Source of the DNA: DASXAI01 sp963798445
GTDB lineage: Bacteria > Actinomycetota > Acidimicrobiia > Acidimicrobiales > Ilumatobacteraceae
Reading direction: 5' to 3'
NCBI GenBank assembly: GCA_963798445.1
Contig: CAWCTH010000011.1
Coordinates: forward strand, 372,001 to 436,000
Length of the DNA: 64,000 nucleotides
Within the stretch, counting starts at the first letter, position 1; each line of letters begins with the position of its first letter. Shown here piece after piece: positions 17,495 through 27,203 of the stretch. A program made the position numbers and the translations under genes. The notes under the pieces were generated by a model. It was not told where the DNA came from and searched no databases. It was given only the letters and a program-made list of their open reading frames with translations.

Positions 17495-17877
17495 GGCGTC
17501 ACTGCCGGGGCGACACGCCTTCGACACCACGGTCGGCAGCGTGGCCGCCGCCCGTGGGGAAAACCGCCAGCGGCTCGGGAAGTTGACCACCGGCGCGCTC
17601 AATTCAGCGCGCCCGTGAACGACTTCGCGCCGCCCCGTGGCGCCCACGCGGTCAGGCGGGACGTCTCGGCGCCGCCCGGTGAGACGTCGGGCTGAGGTCG
17701 CGGTCGGCGGGCGTGTCCGCGACGACGCGGTGCGAAATGCCGGCGCCTCGCCGAGCCTCGACTGGCCCCTGCGGCGAGTTGGGTTCGGCACGGGCTGTGA
17801 GGCAACTGTGACCGGTTGCGAATTTGAGCCGTATGGCTTAGTGATCGCCGTCGCCGGAATTCCTACCGTGGGCCGAT
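17495..17877. other. intergenic region between GSDH paralogues 1 and 2
   Basis: These 383 nt show no convincing coding sequence. They hold a GC hairpin at 17592-17613 and, at the downstream end, TACCGT (17864-17869), a -10-like hexamer 8 nt before the GTG of paralogue 2. The last 20 nt resemble the leader of paralogue 1 (both contain TTCCTAC, then GT, GG and CC before the start), so the two promoters probably share an origin. Confidence 0.5.
17592..17613 (+). terminator. candidate hairpin after GSDH paralogue 1
   Basis: A perfect 8-bp stem (GGCGCGCT / AGCGCGCC) with a 6-nt CAATTC loop lies about 100 nt past the stop codon. There is no U-tract, so it could be a terminator of the GC-rich actinobacterial kind or simply a stable hairpin. 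Confidence 0.35.
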
Positions 17878-20800
17878 GTGGCTCACCAATCTTCTGTCCT
17901 CGTTCGGCGAGCCCCTCGTTGGTCGCGCTGGTGGCTGATCGCCGCCGCGGTGGTGGCCGCGATCCCCGCCGTGATCCTGCCGGTCCAGAGCGCGTCGGCG
18001 CTGCAGCCGGCGGTGTTCAACCCCCCGGGGTTCGGCCTGTCGTCGACCGGCACCGACCTCCCGACGTCGCTCACCAACTTCATCGACTTGCCCGGCGGGC
18101 GGATCCTGGCCATCGGCAAGCAGGGCGCCGTCCGCCAGGGTCTGTTCGGCACGAACCCATGGACCACCGTCGACGTCAACTTCCTGAACCCGATCAACTC
18201 TGACGTCGACCGCGGTCTCGTCGGCGTCGATCTCGCTCCCGACTACGCCAGCTCGGGGATTCTCTACCTCCTCTACGACTACAACAAGACGGACTGCGCG
18301 CCCAACGAACAGGCAGGGTCGGCCAACACCAACAACGTCTGCGGACGGCTCTCGCGCTTCACCGCCAACAACCCGGCCAGCCCGACGGCGCTGACCAACG
18401 AGGTGCCGATCCTCGACCAGCTCCCCGCGTTCTCCGCCACGGGCATCGCCAACGACGAGTCGCACACGGTCGGCACCGTGCTGGTGGCACCCGACGGCAC
18501 GCTGTTCGTCGGTAACGGTGACGCCTCGTCGTTCGACCCGTCGGGATCGGGCGTCAACCACGACCCGACGTCGTTCTACGCCCAGGACGTCAACTCGCCG
18601 CGGGGGAAGATCTTCCACATCGACGCCAATGGCAACGGCTTGCCGTCCAACCCGTCCTGGGACGGGAATGCGGCGTCGTGGCGCAGCAAGGTCTACGTCT
18701 CCGGTGTCCGCAACCCGTTCCGCTTCTCGCTCAAGCCAGGAACCGGTACGGGTGGCGTTGCGCCGGTGCTCTACATCGGCGACGTCGGCAGCGGCTCCTA
18801 CGAGGAGATCGACGTGGCCAAGGGCGGCGAGAACTTCGGCTGGCCCTGCTACGAAGGCCCCCTCACCTACCGCAACGAGTTCTCGGGCGACCCTGTCTGC
18901 GCGGCGACGTACGCGCAGGGCACCAGCGGCATCACGGCCCCGCTGTGGACCTACGCCCACGCCCCGACCGGTACCGGCCACGCCATCATGGGCGGGGCGT
19001 TCGCCGGCGCCAACTACGGCTCGCTGAGCGGCGCGTACTTCTTCGCTGACGCCACATGGGGTGCCATGTGGACGCTGCGCACGGACGCCGACGACGGTTT
19101 GGTCAGTGCCCCGACGAGCCGCGACGACGTCTTCGCCGGGCCTCACAACACCGACAACAACCCGCCCGACGGCGGGATCGGCATTCCCGTCGCCATCCAC
19201 ATGGCGCCCGACGGCAACCTCCGCTACGCCGAGCTGAGCAGCTCCAGGATCTACGAGCTCCAGTTCTGCACGTCCGACTGCCCGCCGGTGGCGGTGGCCA
19301 CCGTGACCCCGGGTGCGGGCCCTCCGGGAACGCCCTTCGTCTTCGACGCCACTCAGTCGTACGCGCCGTCGGGCGGAGCGCTGAGCTACTCCTGGAACTT
19401 CGGCGACGGGCAGTCGGCCACCGGTCCGACCGTGACGCATACGTCGGGTACCCGCCAGACGTTGACGGCCAAGTTGACAGTTACGGCCGGCGGGAAGTCG
19501 TCCAGTGCGAACGTGGTGTGGAGCACGTTGCACAACGCGCCGGCCATCACGTTGACGCCGAACAAACCCACCGCCTACTCGGTCGGTGAGCCCGTGGCGA
19601 TGACGGCCGCCGCCACGGGCTACACGACCTCCGATCAGCCGGTACCCATCGGTGACCAGAACGTGCGGTGGAACCTCGTCATCCACCACTGCCCGTTCGG
19701 CATTGCCAACGGCTGTCACATCCACCCGTCCACGCCCACGCCCACACCATCGGGGACGCACTTCAACACGGTGGCGCCCGATCACGGCGACTTCGCCTAT
19801 CTCGAGTTCCGAGCGACGGCGACGGACGCCGATGGCCTGAGCACGACGGCCAGCTTCAACCTGCCGATGGACAACCACACGATCTTCGTGTCGTCCAACC
19901 AGCCCGGCGTCGTTGTCTCCGTGAACGGCAACAGCCTGGCCACGCCGGCGTCCGCGATCGCCGCGGCGGCATCGATGAACCAGATCGTCGCCCCGCCGTC
20001 GGCCAATGGGGTGCCGTTCACGCAGTGGTCCGATGGTGACCCGAACCCGACCAAGCAGTTCGTGATGCCGGCCGCCGACGTCTTCTTCTCAGCCTGCTAC
20101 GGCGGTGCCTGTGGCGCCGGTGGTCTGCCCGGCAAGTACACGCCGGTCCAGCCGTACCGTCTGTTCGATACCCGCAACCAGGCCCAGAGCCCCAACGGTG
20201 TCGCGGCGCAGATCCAGCCCGGCCAGATCATGCCGGTGAACCTGTCCAACCAGCCGGGGCGCCCCGCCGGCAGCACCGCGGTGCTGCTGAACGTGACGAC
20301 CACCAACCCCGCCGCGGCCGGCTACGTGAAGGCCTTCCCGTGCGGCACCGAGCCGTACATCTCCAACGTGAACTTCGACCCGGGCCAGACGGCCGCCAAC
20401 CTGGCCATGGTGATGGTGCCAGCGGACGGCAATGTGTGCTTCAGTTCGTTCGTGCCCACCGACCTGGTGGTTGACGTGTCGGGCTGGTTCGCGCCCGCGT
20501 CGAGCGGCGGAGTGGGCTACACCACCATCGATCCGGTCCGTGTGCTGGACACCCGCGAGTCGGCGAAGCTCGAGCCGATGCAGGAGCTGCGCTTCAGCCT
20601 CGCCGGGCGCAGCGGCTTCCCGGCCGACGCCACCGCCGCGCTGATCAACCTCACGGCCACGAACACCGAGGCGCCCGGCTACGTGCGGGTCTATCCGTGC
20701 GGTGAGGAGCAGGATGTCTCCAACGTCAACTATGCCGCCGGCCAGACCGTCGCCAACCTGGCTTCGGTGAAGGTCGCCGCCGGTGGTGACGTCTGCTTCA

Positions 20801-21216
20801 AGAGCTATGCCAGAGCCGACATCGTCGTCGATCTCGCCGGCTGGTACTCGCCTGCGGGCACCAGCCAGTTCGTGGCGGCATCGCCGGTTCGGCTCTTCGA
20901 CACCCGCAGCACGCCGGGCCTGGCCCGGCTCGGTGCGGGCCAGGAGCTGGCGGTGCAGCTCGGCGGCGCGCAGGTGCCGGCCGGAGCGACCTCGGCAGCC
21001 CTGAACGTCACGGCCGCAGGCCCCGACGCCGATGGCTACGTGGCCGTCTACCCGTGCGGCACGTCGCCGTTCGTCTCGAACGTCAACTACCGGGCGGGTC
21101 AGGTCGCGGCGGCCAACCTGGCGGTGGTGAAGCTCCCGGCTGACGGCCGGGTCTGCTTCAAGTCGTTCGCTCCCACCGACATCATCGTCGACCTCGCCGG
21201 CTGGTACGTGGGCTGA
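17878..21216 (+). CDS. secreted PQQ-dependent sugar dehydrogenase-like (GSDH) protein with PKD domain and three C-terminal repeats (paralogue 2)
   Basis: This 1112-aa paralogue is collinear with the preceding protein: signal peptide (about 1-42, ending QSASA), GSDH propeller with DESHTVGTVLVAPDG, RNPFRFS, LYIGDVGSGSYEEI and GGENFGWPCYEG, PKD domain (YSWNFGDGQ, about 500), the HHC...CHIHP/DHGD region, a QWSDGD module, and three repeats starting near residues 756, 884 and 1001 and ending DLAGWYVG. All three repeats keep the PCG/VCF Cys pair. The GTG start at 17878 follows TACCGT by 8 nt. Paralogue 3 begins 7 nt after the stop, so the two are probably co-transcribed. Export and sugar oxidation are inferred from domains. 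Confidence 0.85.
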   Translation: MAHQSSVLVRRAPRWSRWWLIAAAVVAAIPAVILPVQSASALQPAVFNPPGFGLSSTGTDLPTSLTNFIDLPGGRILAIGKQGAVRQGLFGTNPWTTVDVNFLNPINSDVDRGLVGVDLAPDYASSGILYLLYDYNKTDCAPNEQAGSANTNNVCGRLSRFTANNPASPTALTNEVPILDQLPAFSATGIANDESHTVGTVLVAPDGTLFVGNGDASSFDPSGSGVNHDPTSFYAQDVNSPRGKIFHIDANGNGLPSNPSWDGNAASWRSKVYVSGVRNPFRFSLKPGTGTGGVAPVLYIGDVGSGSYEEIDVAKGGENFGWPCYEGPLTYRNEFSGDPVCAATYAQGTSGITAPLWTYAHAPTGTGHAIMGGAFAGANYGSLSGAYFFADATWGAMWTLRTDADDGLVSAPTSRDDVFAGPHNTDNNPPDGGIGIPVAIHMAPDGNLRYAELSSSRIYELQFCTSDCPPVAVATVTPGAGPPGTPFVFDATQSYAPSGGALSYSWNFGDGQSATGPTVTHTSGTRQTLTAKLTVTAGGKSSSANVVWSTLHNAPAITLTPNKPTAYSVGEPVAMTAAATGYTTSDQPVPIGDQNVRWNLVIHHCPFGIANGCHIHPSTPTPTPSGTHFNTVAPDHGDFAYLEFRATATDADGLSTTASFNLPMDNHTIFVSSNQPGVVVSVNGNSLATPASAIAAAASMNQIVAPPSANGVPFTQWSDGDPNPTKQFVMPAADVFFSACYGGACGAGGLPGKYTPVQPYRLFDTRNQAQSPNGVAAQIQPGQIMPVNLSNQPGRPAGSTAVLLNVTTTNPAAAGYVKAFPCGTEPYISNVNFDPGQTAANLAMVMVPADGNVCFSSFVPTDLVVDVSGWFAPASSGGVGYTTIDPVRVLDTRESAKLEPMQELRFSLAGRSGFPADATAALINLTATNTEAPGYVRVYPCGEEQDVSNVNYAAGQTVANLASVKVAAGGDVCFKSYARADIVVDLAGWYSPAGTSQFVAASPVRLFDTRSTPGLARLGAGQELAVQLGGAQVPAGATSAALNVTAAGPDADGYVAVYPCGTSPFVSNVNYRAGQVAAANLAVVKLPADGRVCFKSFAPTDIIVDLAGWYVG

Positions 21217-21223
21217 TCTGGCG

Positions 21224-23371
21224 ATGATCCGGCGGCGGTCGATCCTGCTCGGTTTCCTGAGCGTGACCCTTGTCGCCGCATCGTTGGTGTTCAGCCAGGC
21301 GCCGGCGTCGGCGGTCACGCTGAAGCCGGGCTTCAACATCACGAGGACGACCCAGCCCAACATCCCGTCGCTCACCAACTTCGCCTTCCTGCCCAACGGC
21401 AGCGGCACCATGCTGGCCGTCGGCAAGTGCGGTGGTGTCACCCGCGGCACGATCACCGGTGGATGGACCACCGTCAGCTGGCCCGCGCAGGCCGCCGTCT
21501 ACTGCGCGCAGGGCGATCGTGGTCTGCTCGGCGTCGCGGTCGATCTGAGCGGCTCGACGCTCATCGTGTACTTGCTCTACGACTACATGAACACCACCGA
21601 CGGGCGCATCTACGGCCGGCTGTCGAAGTACACCGCCAACTCGGCCAGCGCACCGACGTCGTTGTCGGGTGGCCAGATCGTGCTGGACGGCCTGCCGTCG
21701 TTCTCGGCCAACCATCCCGGTGCGGGTGACGACTCGCACACGATCGGCACCGTGCTGGTGGCGCCCGACCACTCGCTGTTCGTCGGCGTAGGCGAAGGCT
21801 CCTCGTACAACTTCGCCGACGAATCGGCGCTCAACGCCCAGGACATCGACTCGCCTCGGGGGAAGATCTTCCACGTCGATCCCGACGGCAACGGGCTGGC
21901 GTCCAACCCGTTCTGGCGGGGCAACCCGACGGAGTGGCGGGGCCGCGTGTTCGCGTACGGCCTGCGCAACCCGTTCCGGTTCTCGTTGGTGCCGGGGTCG
22001 CAGTACCAGCTCTACATCGGCGACGTCGGCTGGAAGACGTGGGAGGAGATCAACGTCACCAACCCTGACGGCAAGGGTGGCGACAACTTCGGCTGGCCGT
22101 GCTGGGAAGGCCCGCTGAGCGAGCGCAACGAGTACCGCACGATGGGCGAGTGCATGATGCTCTACGCCAACCCGCCATCGAACCTGAGGGGCCCGCTCTA
22201 CTGGTGGGACCACGCCAACGGCAACAACGCCGCGGTGGGCGGCGACTTCGCCGTCGGCGTCGACTACGGCGCGTACTCGGGGGCGTACTTCTTCGGCGAT
22301 TTCGCGTGGAGCAAGGTGTGGGCCTTCCAGCAGCCGGGTGCGCCCGGCCGCATGTTCGGCGGGTGTTCCGGTAGCGACGCCTTTGGTTGCGATGTCGGCG
22401 CCACGGTCGCCATCCACCAGGGCCCGAACGGCGACATGTACTTGGCCGACATCACCGGCAATCGCATGATCGAGCTGCGCTACCTCGGCTGCGGTGGCAA
22501 CTGCCCGCCGTCGGTGTCGGCCTTCGTCGATCCGCCGGCCAGCCGCGACCTCAACACCGACTTCCGCTTCGACGCCACCGCCTCCTATGACCCCGAGGGT
22601 GGCCCGGTCACCGTCTTCTGGGACTTCGGCGACGGCGCTACGGCCACTGGCCCTGTGGTGACGCATCGTTACGCACGCGGCGACTTCACGGCGACCGTGC
22701 GGGTGACCGACAGCCAGGGCGCGTCGGACACGTTGACGCTTCCGGTCACGACCAATCACTCGTTGCCGACGCTTACCCTGACGCCGGGCAAGAGCAGTCC
22801 CTACGTCGTGGGCGATCCGGTGACCATGACCGCGACGGCGCGCGACGAGAACAACGTCAACCTCACCGGGAGCTCATTGACTTGGGCACCGATCCTGCAC
22901 CACTGCCCGCTCGGGGTGGAGACCGGGCAGTGCCACATCCACCCCCAAGGACTGGGCACGGGCAACGTCTATCAAACGGTGGTGCCCGACCACGGCGACG
23001 ACTCGTACCTCGAGTTCGTGGTGACCGCCCGCGACAGCAACGGCTTCAGCCGGACGGCTTCGTTCAACCTGCCGATGGACGAGCACACCATCACGGTCGA
23101 ACGCCAGCGTGCCCGGTGTGGTCATGAGCCTCAACAGCGGCGGCGGCCCGGCGCCACTGACGGCCAAGGCCATCACCGACTCGGTCAACCGCGTCACCGC
23201 CCCGGCGACGACCCCGGACGGCGCCGCGTTCATGCAGTGGTCCGACGGCGACACCAACCCCACCAAGACGTTCACGATGCCCGCGACGGACGTGAGCTTC
23301 ACCGCTCTGTTCTCGCAGTCGCCGAGCCGGTTCACGCCGGTGCAGCCCTACCGCCTGCTCGACACCCGTGA
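21224..23371 (+). CDS. GSDH paralogue 3, N-terminal part (frameshifted at about 23097)
   Basis: From ATG 21224 the protein reads a signal peptide (ending PASA), a GSDH propeller (DDSHTIGTVLVAPDH, LRNPFRFS, YIGDVGWKTWEEI, NFGWPCWEG), a PKD domain (VFWDFGDGATATG) and the HHC/CHIHP/DHGD region. The intact homology stops at LPMDEHTITV near 23098; the remaining codons to 23371 are shadow sequence. Paralogues continue as V-S-S-N-x-P-G-V. Here GTCGAAC stands where GTCTCGAAC is expected, a loss of two bases. The true protein continues in the frame of the next entry. This is either a real disruption or an assembly error. Confidence 0.75.
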   Translation: MIRRRSILLGFLSVTLVAASLVFSQAPASAVTLKPGFNITRTTQPNIPSLTNFAFLPNGSGTMLAVGKCGGVTRGTITGGWTTVSWPAQAAVYCAQGDRGLLGVAVDLSGSTLIVYLLYDYMNTTDGRIYGRLSKYTANSASAPTSLSGGQIVLDGLPSFSANHPGAGDDSHTIGTVLVAPDHSLFVGVGEGSSYNFADESALNAQDIDSPRGKIFHVDPDGNGLASNPFWRGNPTEWRGRVFAYGLRNPFRFSLVPGSQYQLYIGDVGWKTWEEINVTNPDGKGGDNFGWPCWEGPLSERNEYRTMGECMMLYANPPSNLRGPLYWWDHANGNNAAVGGDFAVGVDYGAYSGAYFFGDFAWSKVWAFQQPGAPGRMFGGCSGSDAFGCDVGATVAIHQGPNGDMYLADITGNRMIELRYLGCGGNCPPSVSAFVDPPASRDLNTDFRFDATASYDPEGGPVTVFWDFGDGATATGPVVTHRYARGDFTATVRVTDSQGASDTLTLPVTTNHSLPTLTLTPGKSSPYVVGDPVTMTATARDENNVNLTGSSLTWAPILHHCPLGVETGQCHIHPQGLGTGNVYQTVVPDHGDDSYLEFVVTARDSNGFSRTASFNLPMDEHTITVERQRARCGHEPQQRRRPGATDGQGHHRLGQPRHRPGDDPGRRRVHAVVRRRHQPHQDVHDARDGRELHRSVLAVAEPVHAGAALPPARHP

Positions 23372-24407
23372 CGCCGCTCGCAGTCCCACTGGCGTGGCCC
23401 AGCCACTCGTGCCCGGCCAGACGCTGGTCGCCGACCTCTCCAACCAGCCTGACGCGCCGGCGTCGGCTACCGCGGTGCTCCTGAACGTGACGAGCACCGA
23501 CCCGGCGGCCGCTGGCTACGTGCGCGCCTTCCCGTGCGGCGCCGAGCCCGAGACCTCGACCGTGAACTTCGAACCGGGCCAGACGGCGGCCAACCTCGCC
23601 GTCGTGCGCCTGGCGGCGGACCGGCGGGTGTGCTTCACGTCCTACGTGCCGACCAACCTCGTGGTGGACGTCTCCGGTTGGTACGCGCTCGGCGACGGCG
23701 GGTCCGGGTACACGACCGTGGAGCCCGAGCGGGTGCTGGACACGCGCCAGACCGGCGCCCTCGGCGCGGGTCAGGAGCTTCGTCTCAGCCTGGGCGGCCG
23801 ATCGGGCTTCCCGCCTGACGCCACCGCGGCCGTGCTCAACCTGACGGCGACCAACACCAGCGATGCGGGCTACGTCCGCGCCTACCCGTGCGGCGAGGAG
23901 CAGGACGTCTCCAACGTGAACTACGGCGCCGGCCAGACGGTGGCCAACCTCGTCACGGTGAAGGTGGCGCCAGGCGGCGATGTCTGCCTCCGTACGTGGG
24001 CGGCGGCCGATCTCGTCGTCGATCTCGCCGGCTGGTACTCGCCATCGGGTACCGGCGCGTTCGTGGCACCGAGCCAGGTTCGGCTGTTGGACACCCGCAG
24101 CACGCCGGGGTTCGCGAGGCTCGGCGCGGGACAGGAACTGGCCGTCACCATCGGCGGCGGGGCGGTGCCCGCCGGTGCCAGCGCGGCGGCGTTGAACGTC
24201 ACCGCGGTGGCACCCGACGTCGACGGCTACGTCGCGGTGTATCCGTGCGGTACCGATCCACTCGTGTCCAACGTGAACTACCGAGCCGGACAGGTGGCGG
24301 CGGCCAACCTCGCCGTGGTGAAGCTGCCGGCCGACGGCCGCGTCTGCTTCCGCTCGTTCTCGCCCACCGACCTCGTCATCGATCTGGCGGGCTGGTACGT
24401 GGGCTGA
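23109..24407 (+). CDS. GSDH paralogue 3, C-terminal part: Ig-like module plus three repeats
   Basis: The downstream frame carries PGVVMSLNSGG, the QWSDGD module, and three LLDTR...DLAGWY repeats starting near 23337, 23713 and 24067. All have the PCG/VC Cys pair, and the last ends DLAGWYVG like its neighbours. No signal peptide or promoter precedes 23109; the GTG there is an internal codon, and real homology extends back to about 23097. It should be read together with 21224-23098 as one gene of roughly 1060 residues. If the frameshift is real, this half would not be exported or made. Confidence 0.72.
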   Translation: MPGVVMSLNSGGGPAPLTAKAITDSVNRVTAPATTPDGAAFMQWSDGDTNPTKTFTMPATDVSFTALFSQSPSRFTPVQPYRLLDTRDAARSPTGVAQPLVPGQTLVADLSNQPDAPASATAVLLNVTSTDPAAAGYVRAFPCGAEPETSTVNFEPGQTAANLAVVRLAADRRVCFTSYVPTNLVVDVSGWYALGDGGSGYTTVEPERVLDTRQTGALGAGQELRLSLGGRSGFPPDATAAVLNLTATNTSDAGYVRAYPCGEEQDVSNVNYGAGQTVANLVTVKVAPGGDVCLRTWAAADLVVDLAGWYSPSGTGAFVAPSQVRLLDTRSTPGFARLGAGQELAVTIGGGAVPAGASAAALNVTAVAPDVDGYVAVYPCGTDPLVSNVNYRAGQVAAANLAVVKLPADGRVCFRSFSPTDLVIDLAGWYVG

Positions 24408-25551
24408 CGGAGGCGCCGGTTCGCCAGGCCGCCTCCGTCAGCTCACGTCAAGATGAGCCGGACGCCTCATGACGCGTCGTGGCCAAATCTCTACGTTCAC
24501 CTGGTGTCCGAGGCGGATTTTTGATGCGGTCACGCATCCGGTCGGTGTTGACGCTGAGCGTATGTTTTGCTCGCCGTGTCGGCGTGGCCGTGGTGATGTC
24601 ACCACCGGCACAGGCCTCGCGCCCTTCCGCCGCCGGATTCAACATCGCCACGTCGACGCAGCGAACATCGGGAACCCGGTCACCAACTTCGTCTTCCTGC
24701 CAACAGCGGCGCCCATGGTGGCCATCAGCAAGTGCGGCAACATGGCCCGAGGCAACCCCGGCCGAGGTCAACGGCGGCGTGACGGAGATAGGACAACTGG
24801 AACGCCGCTCGATCCGCGTGTACTGCAACGTGACCGCGGCCTGCTCGGCATCGACGTGCGCCGGACTACGCCGGACGGGCGACATCTACTTGCTCTACGA
24901 CTACGAGGGCGGCACCGGCGGCCCGTCGGTGTGCAACGCGCCGGCAAGCCGACGGGGAAGCTGTCCCACGGTGAACAACATCGAACTCGCCTCCCGGACT
25001 CGTGCCGAACTCGGAGAAGTCGTCGTGCTCGACGACCTGCCGTCGTACTCGGCCAACCCGGACGCCACCGCGACGACTCCCACACGATCGGCACCGTGCT
25101 GGCGGCCGCCGACCGGACGCTTTTCGTCGGCGTCGGCGACGGATCGTCTTACGGCGGTCCCGACGGGTCGGCCCCCCTCGCCCAGGACCTCACCAGCCCC
25201 CGGGGCAAGATCTTCCACATCGACGCCAACGGCAGCGGCCTCACGGCAAATCCCTTCTACAACGGCGACGCCACTACTGGCAGCAGCGGGTGTACGCCTA
25301 CGGCCTGCGCAACCCGTTCCGCTTCTCCTCACCCCCACGCGCCAACTCCTGATCGGCGAGTCGGTTGGAACACATGGGAAGAGATCGACATCGCCCACGG
25401 CGGCGAGAACTTCGGCTGGCCGTGCTGGGAGGGCAACGCCAAGCAGAGCGGCTACCAGGATCTGGCACGTGCACGTCGCTGTACGCCAGCGGCGGCAACC
25501 AGAAGCCCGTCTACACGTGGCCCCACGCCGGCAGCGGCTCGGCGGCGGTAG

Positions 25552-27147
25552 GTGGCGCGTTCTGTCCCGGCGGCGATTATCCCCTTCGTGCAACGGCACG
25601 TTCTTCTTCGCCGACTACGCCAAGCAGTGGCTCGCCACCCGCTCGGCCGCCGGCGCCGTCGCCATGTTCGGCAGCGGCGATTGGGGCGGCAGCGTCGCCA
25701 TCCATACTGGCCCGAACGGCGACATCTTCCTCGCCAACGTGCTCGACTCCACCATCACCCGGCTCCGATACACCCCCGTGCCGAACCAGTTCCCGATCGC
25801 CCACGCCCAAGCCTCGGCCACCGCCGGCAAGGCCCCGCTGGCGGTCACGTTCACCAGCCCGGCTCGAGCGACCCCGATGGCGCCATCCAGTCCTACCAGT
25901 GGGACTTCGGCGACGGCTCGCCGGTCGCCAGCGGCGCCAGCACGACGCACACGTACACCTCCACCGGTGTGTTCACCGCCAAGCTGACCGTGCGCGACAA
26001 CGCCAACGCCAGCTCGGTCGACACCGTCAGCATCGCCACCAACAACTCGGCGCCGGTGCTCACCGTCCAGCCGTTGCCGGCGGGCGCTACCTACAGCGTG
26101 GGCGATACCGTTCCTGTGGTTGCATCTGCAACTGACCCGGACGGCGGTCCGGCACCCACGATCACCTACCAAGAGGTGCTGCACCACTGCCCGTTCCCGG
26201 GAAGCTGCCACCTCCATCCGGGCGGTGCCTCGCCGGCTCCACCTGGCGGCGCGTTCACCTGCGTCATCGAGGACCATGGTGACGACACCTATCTCGAGGT
26301 GGTCGTCACGGCACTCGATTCGGGCGGAGCCAGCGCCACGGCGTCGGTCACCGTGCCGGCCCGCGAGCGCACACTGGCGGTCTCGTCGTCGCCGGGTGGC
26401 GTCCCCATCGTGGTCAACTCCTCCAACGGTGCCTCTCTCAACCTGACCGAAGTGGTGGGGTCGAAGAACCTCGTCACCGCGCCCCAGTCCTACGGCAACC
26501 TCGTGTTCGACCACTGGTCAGACGGCGGAGCGCGCAGCCACACGTTCACGATGCCCGACAGCGACCTGAACCTCGTCGCGTTCTACAAGGTTGCGCCCGT
26601 TGCCCCGGTGCCGCCGCCGAGCGCCGGCGGTTGGAACCTGAACGGTGCCGCCGCCATGGCCGGTGCCACGCTGAACGTCACGCCCAACGGCGCCAACCTG
26701 GCGGGATCGGCGGTCTGGCCGACGCCGGTGGCGACTGACGGCCTCCGAGTGTCGTTCGATGCCACCATCGATCAGGGAACCGGGGCTGACGGCCTCACCT
26801 TCTCGTTGCTCGATCCATCGGCCGGCCCCAACGCCCTCGGCGGCCCCGCCGCGGCGCTGGGCTTCGGGTCATTGCCGGGTGTGGCGGTCGCGCTCGACAC
26901 GTTCAAGGGGCCAGTCGATCCGTCGAACAACTTCGTCGGCATCGCCAATGACGGCAGCGACGGGCAGCTGGTCGACGTGGCCACGTCCGGCGCCATCCCG
27001 CCGCTGCGCAACGCCACCCACCACGTGGACGTCGAAGTCCTCGGCGGCCATGTGAAGGTGGCGATCGACGGTGTGCCGGTCCTCGATCAAGCGGTCGCCG
27101 TGCCGAACCAGGCCCTGCTGGCGTCACCGCCGCGACCGGCGGGCTGA
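25552..27147 (+). CDS. open segment of GSDH paralogue 4: PKD, Ig-like and L-type lectin-like domains
   Basis: Genuine homology in this frame begins near 25861. It comprises SSDPDGAIQSYQWDFGDG (PKD), EVLHHCPF...CHLHP and EDHGDDTYLEV, FDHWSDGG, then a lectin-like beta-sandwich ending DQAVAVPNQALLA. The L-type lectin fold is inferred from the GADGLTFSLLDP and GVAVALDTF segments, which resemble bacterial legume-lectin-like modules that bind carbohydrate. The frame ends at 27147 only because one base is missing near 27125; a T restored there gives ALLAFTAATGGLTDRH, the usual lectin ending. The codons from 25552 to about 25860 are shadow sequence. Confidence 0.6.
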   Translation: MARSVPAAIIPFVQRHVLLRRLRQAVARHPLGRRRRRHVRQRRLGRQRRHPYWPERRHLPRQRARLHHHPAPIHPRAEPVPDRPRPSLGHRRQGPAGGHVHQPGSSDPDGAIQSYQWDFGDGSPVASGASTTHTYTSTGVFTAKLTVRDNANASSVDTVSIATNNSAPVLTVQPLPAGATYSVGDTVPVVASATDPDGGPAPTITYQEVLHHCPFPGSCHLHPGGASPAPPGGAFTCVIEDHGDDTYLEVVVTALDSGGASATASVTVPARERTLAVSSSPGGVPIVVNSSNGASLNLTEVVGSKNLVTAPQSYGNLVFDHWSDGGARSHTFTMPDSDLNLVAFYKVAPVAPVPPPSAGGWNLNGAAAMAGATLNVTPNGANLAGSAVWPTPVATDGLRVSFDATIDQGTGADGLTFSLLDPSAGPNALGGPAAALGFGSLPGVAVALDTFKGPVDPSNNFVGIANDGSDGQLVDVATSGAIPPLRNATHHVDVEVLGGHVKVAIDGVPVLDQAVAVPNQALLASPPRPAG

Positions 27148-27203
27148 CCGATCGCCATGCCATCGACAACGTCTCGATCCAGCCGCCGGCACCCAACCTG
27201 ACG

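Noticed and set aside
14861..17791. Very long minus-strand open frame (about 976 codons) opposite GSDH paralogue 1
   Set aside because: It mirrors the codon pattern of the sense gene. The translation is Arg/Gly/Val-rich with no motif, and the sense protein has clear domains. GC-rich DNA often leaves the antisense frame open.
17863..19878. 671-codon minus-strand open frame opposite GSDH paralogue 2
   Set aside because: This is the same antisense effect; its composition is low-complexity and there is no start context.
24660..27130. Programmed ribosomal frameshifting in GSDH paralogue 4
   Set aside because: A dozen shifts in one gene, without slippery heptamers or shared signals, cannot be programmed; base loss explains them.
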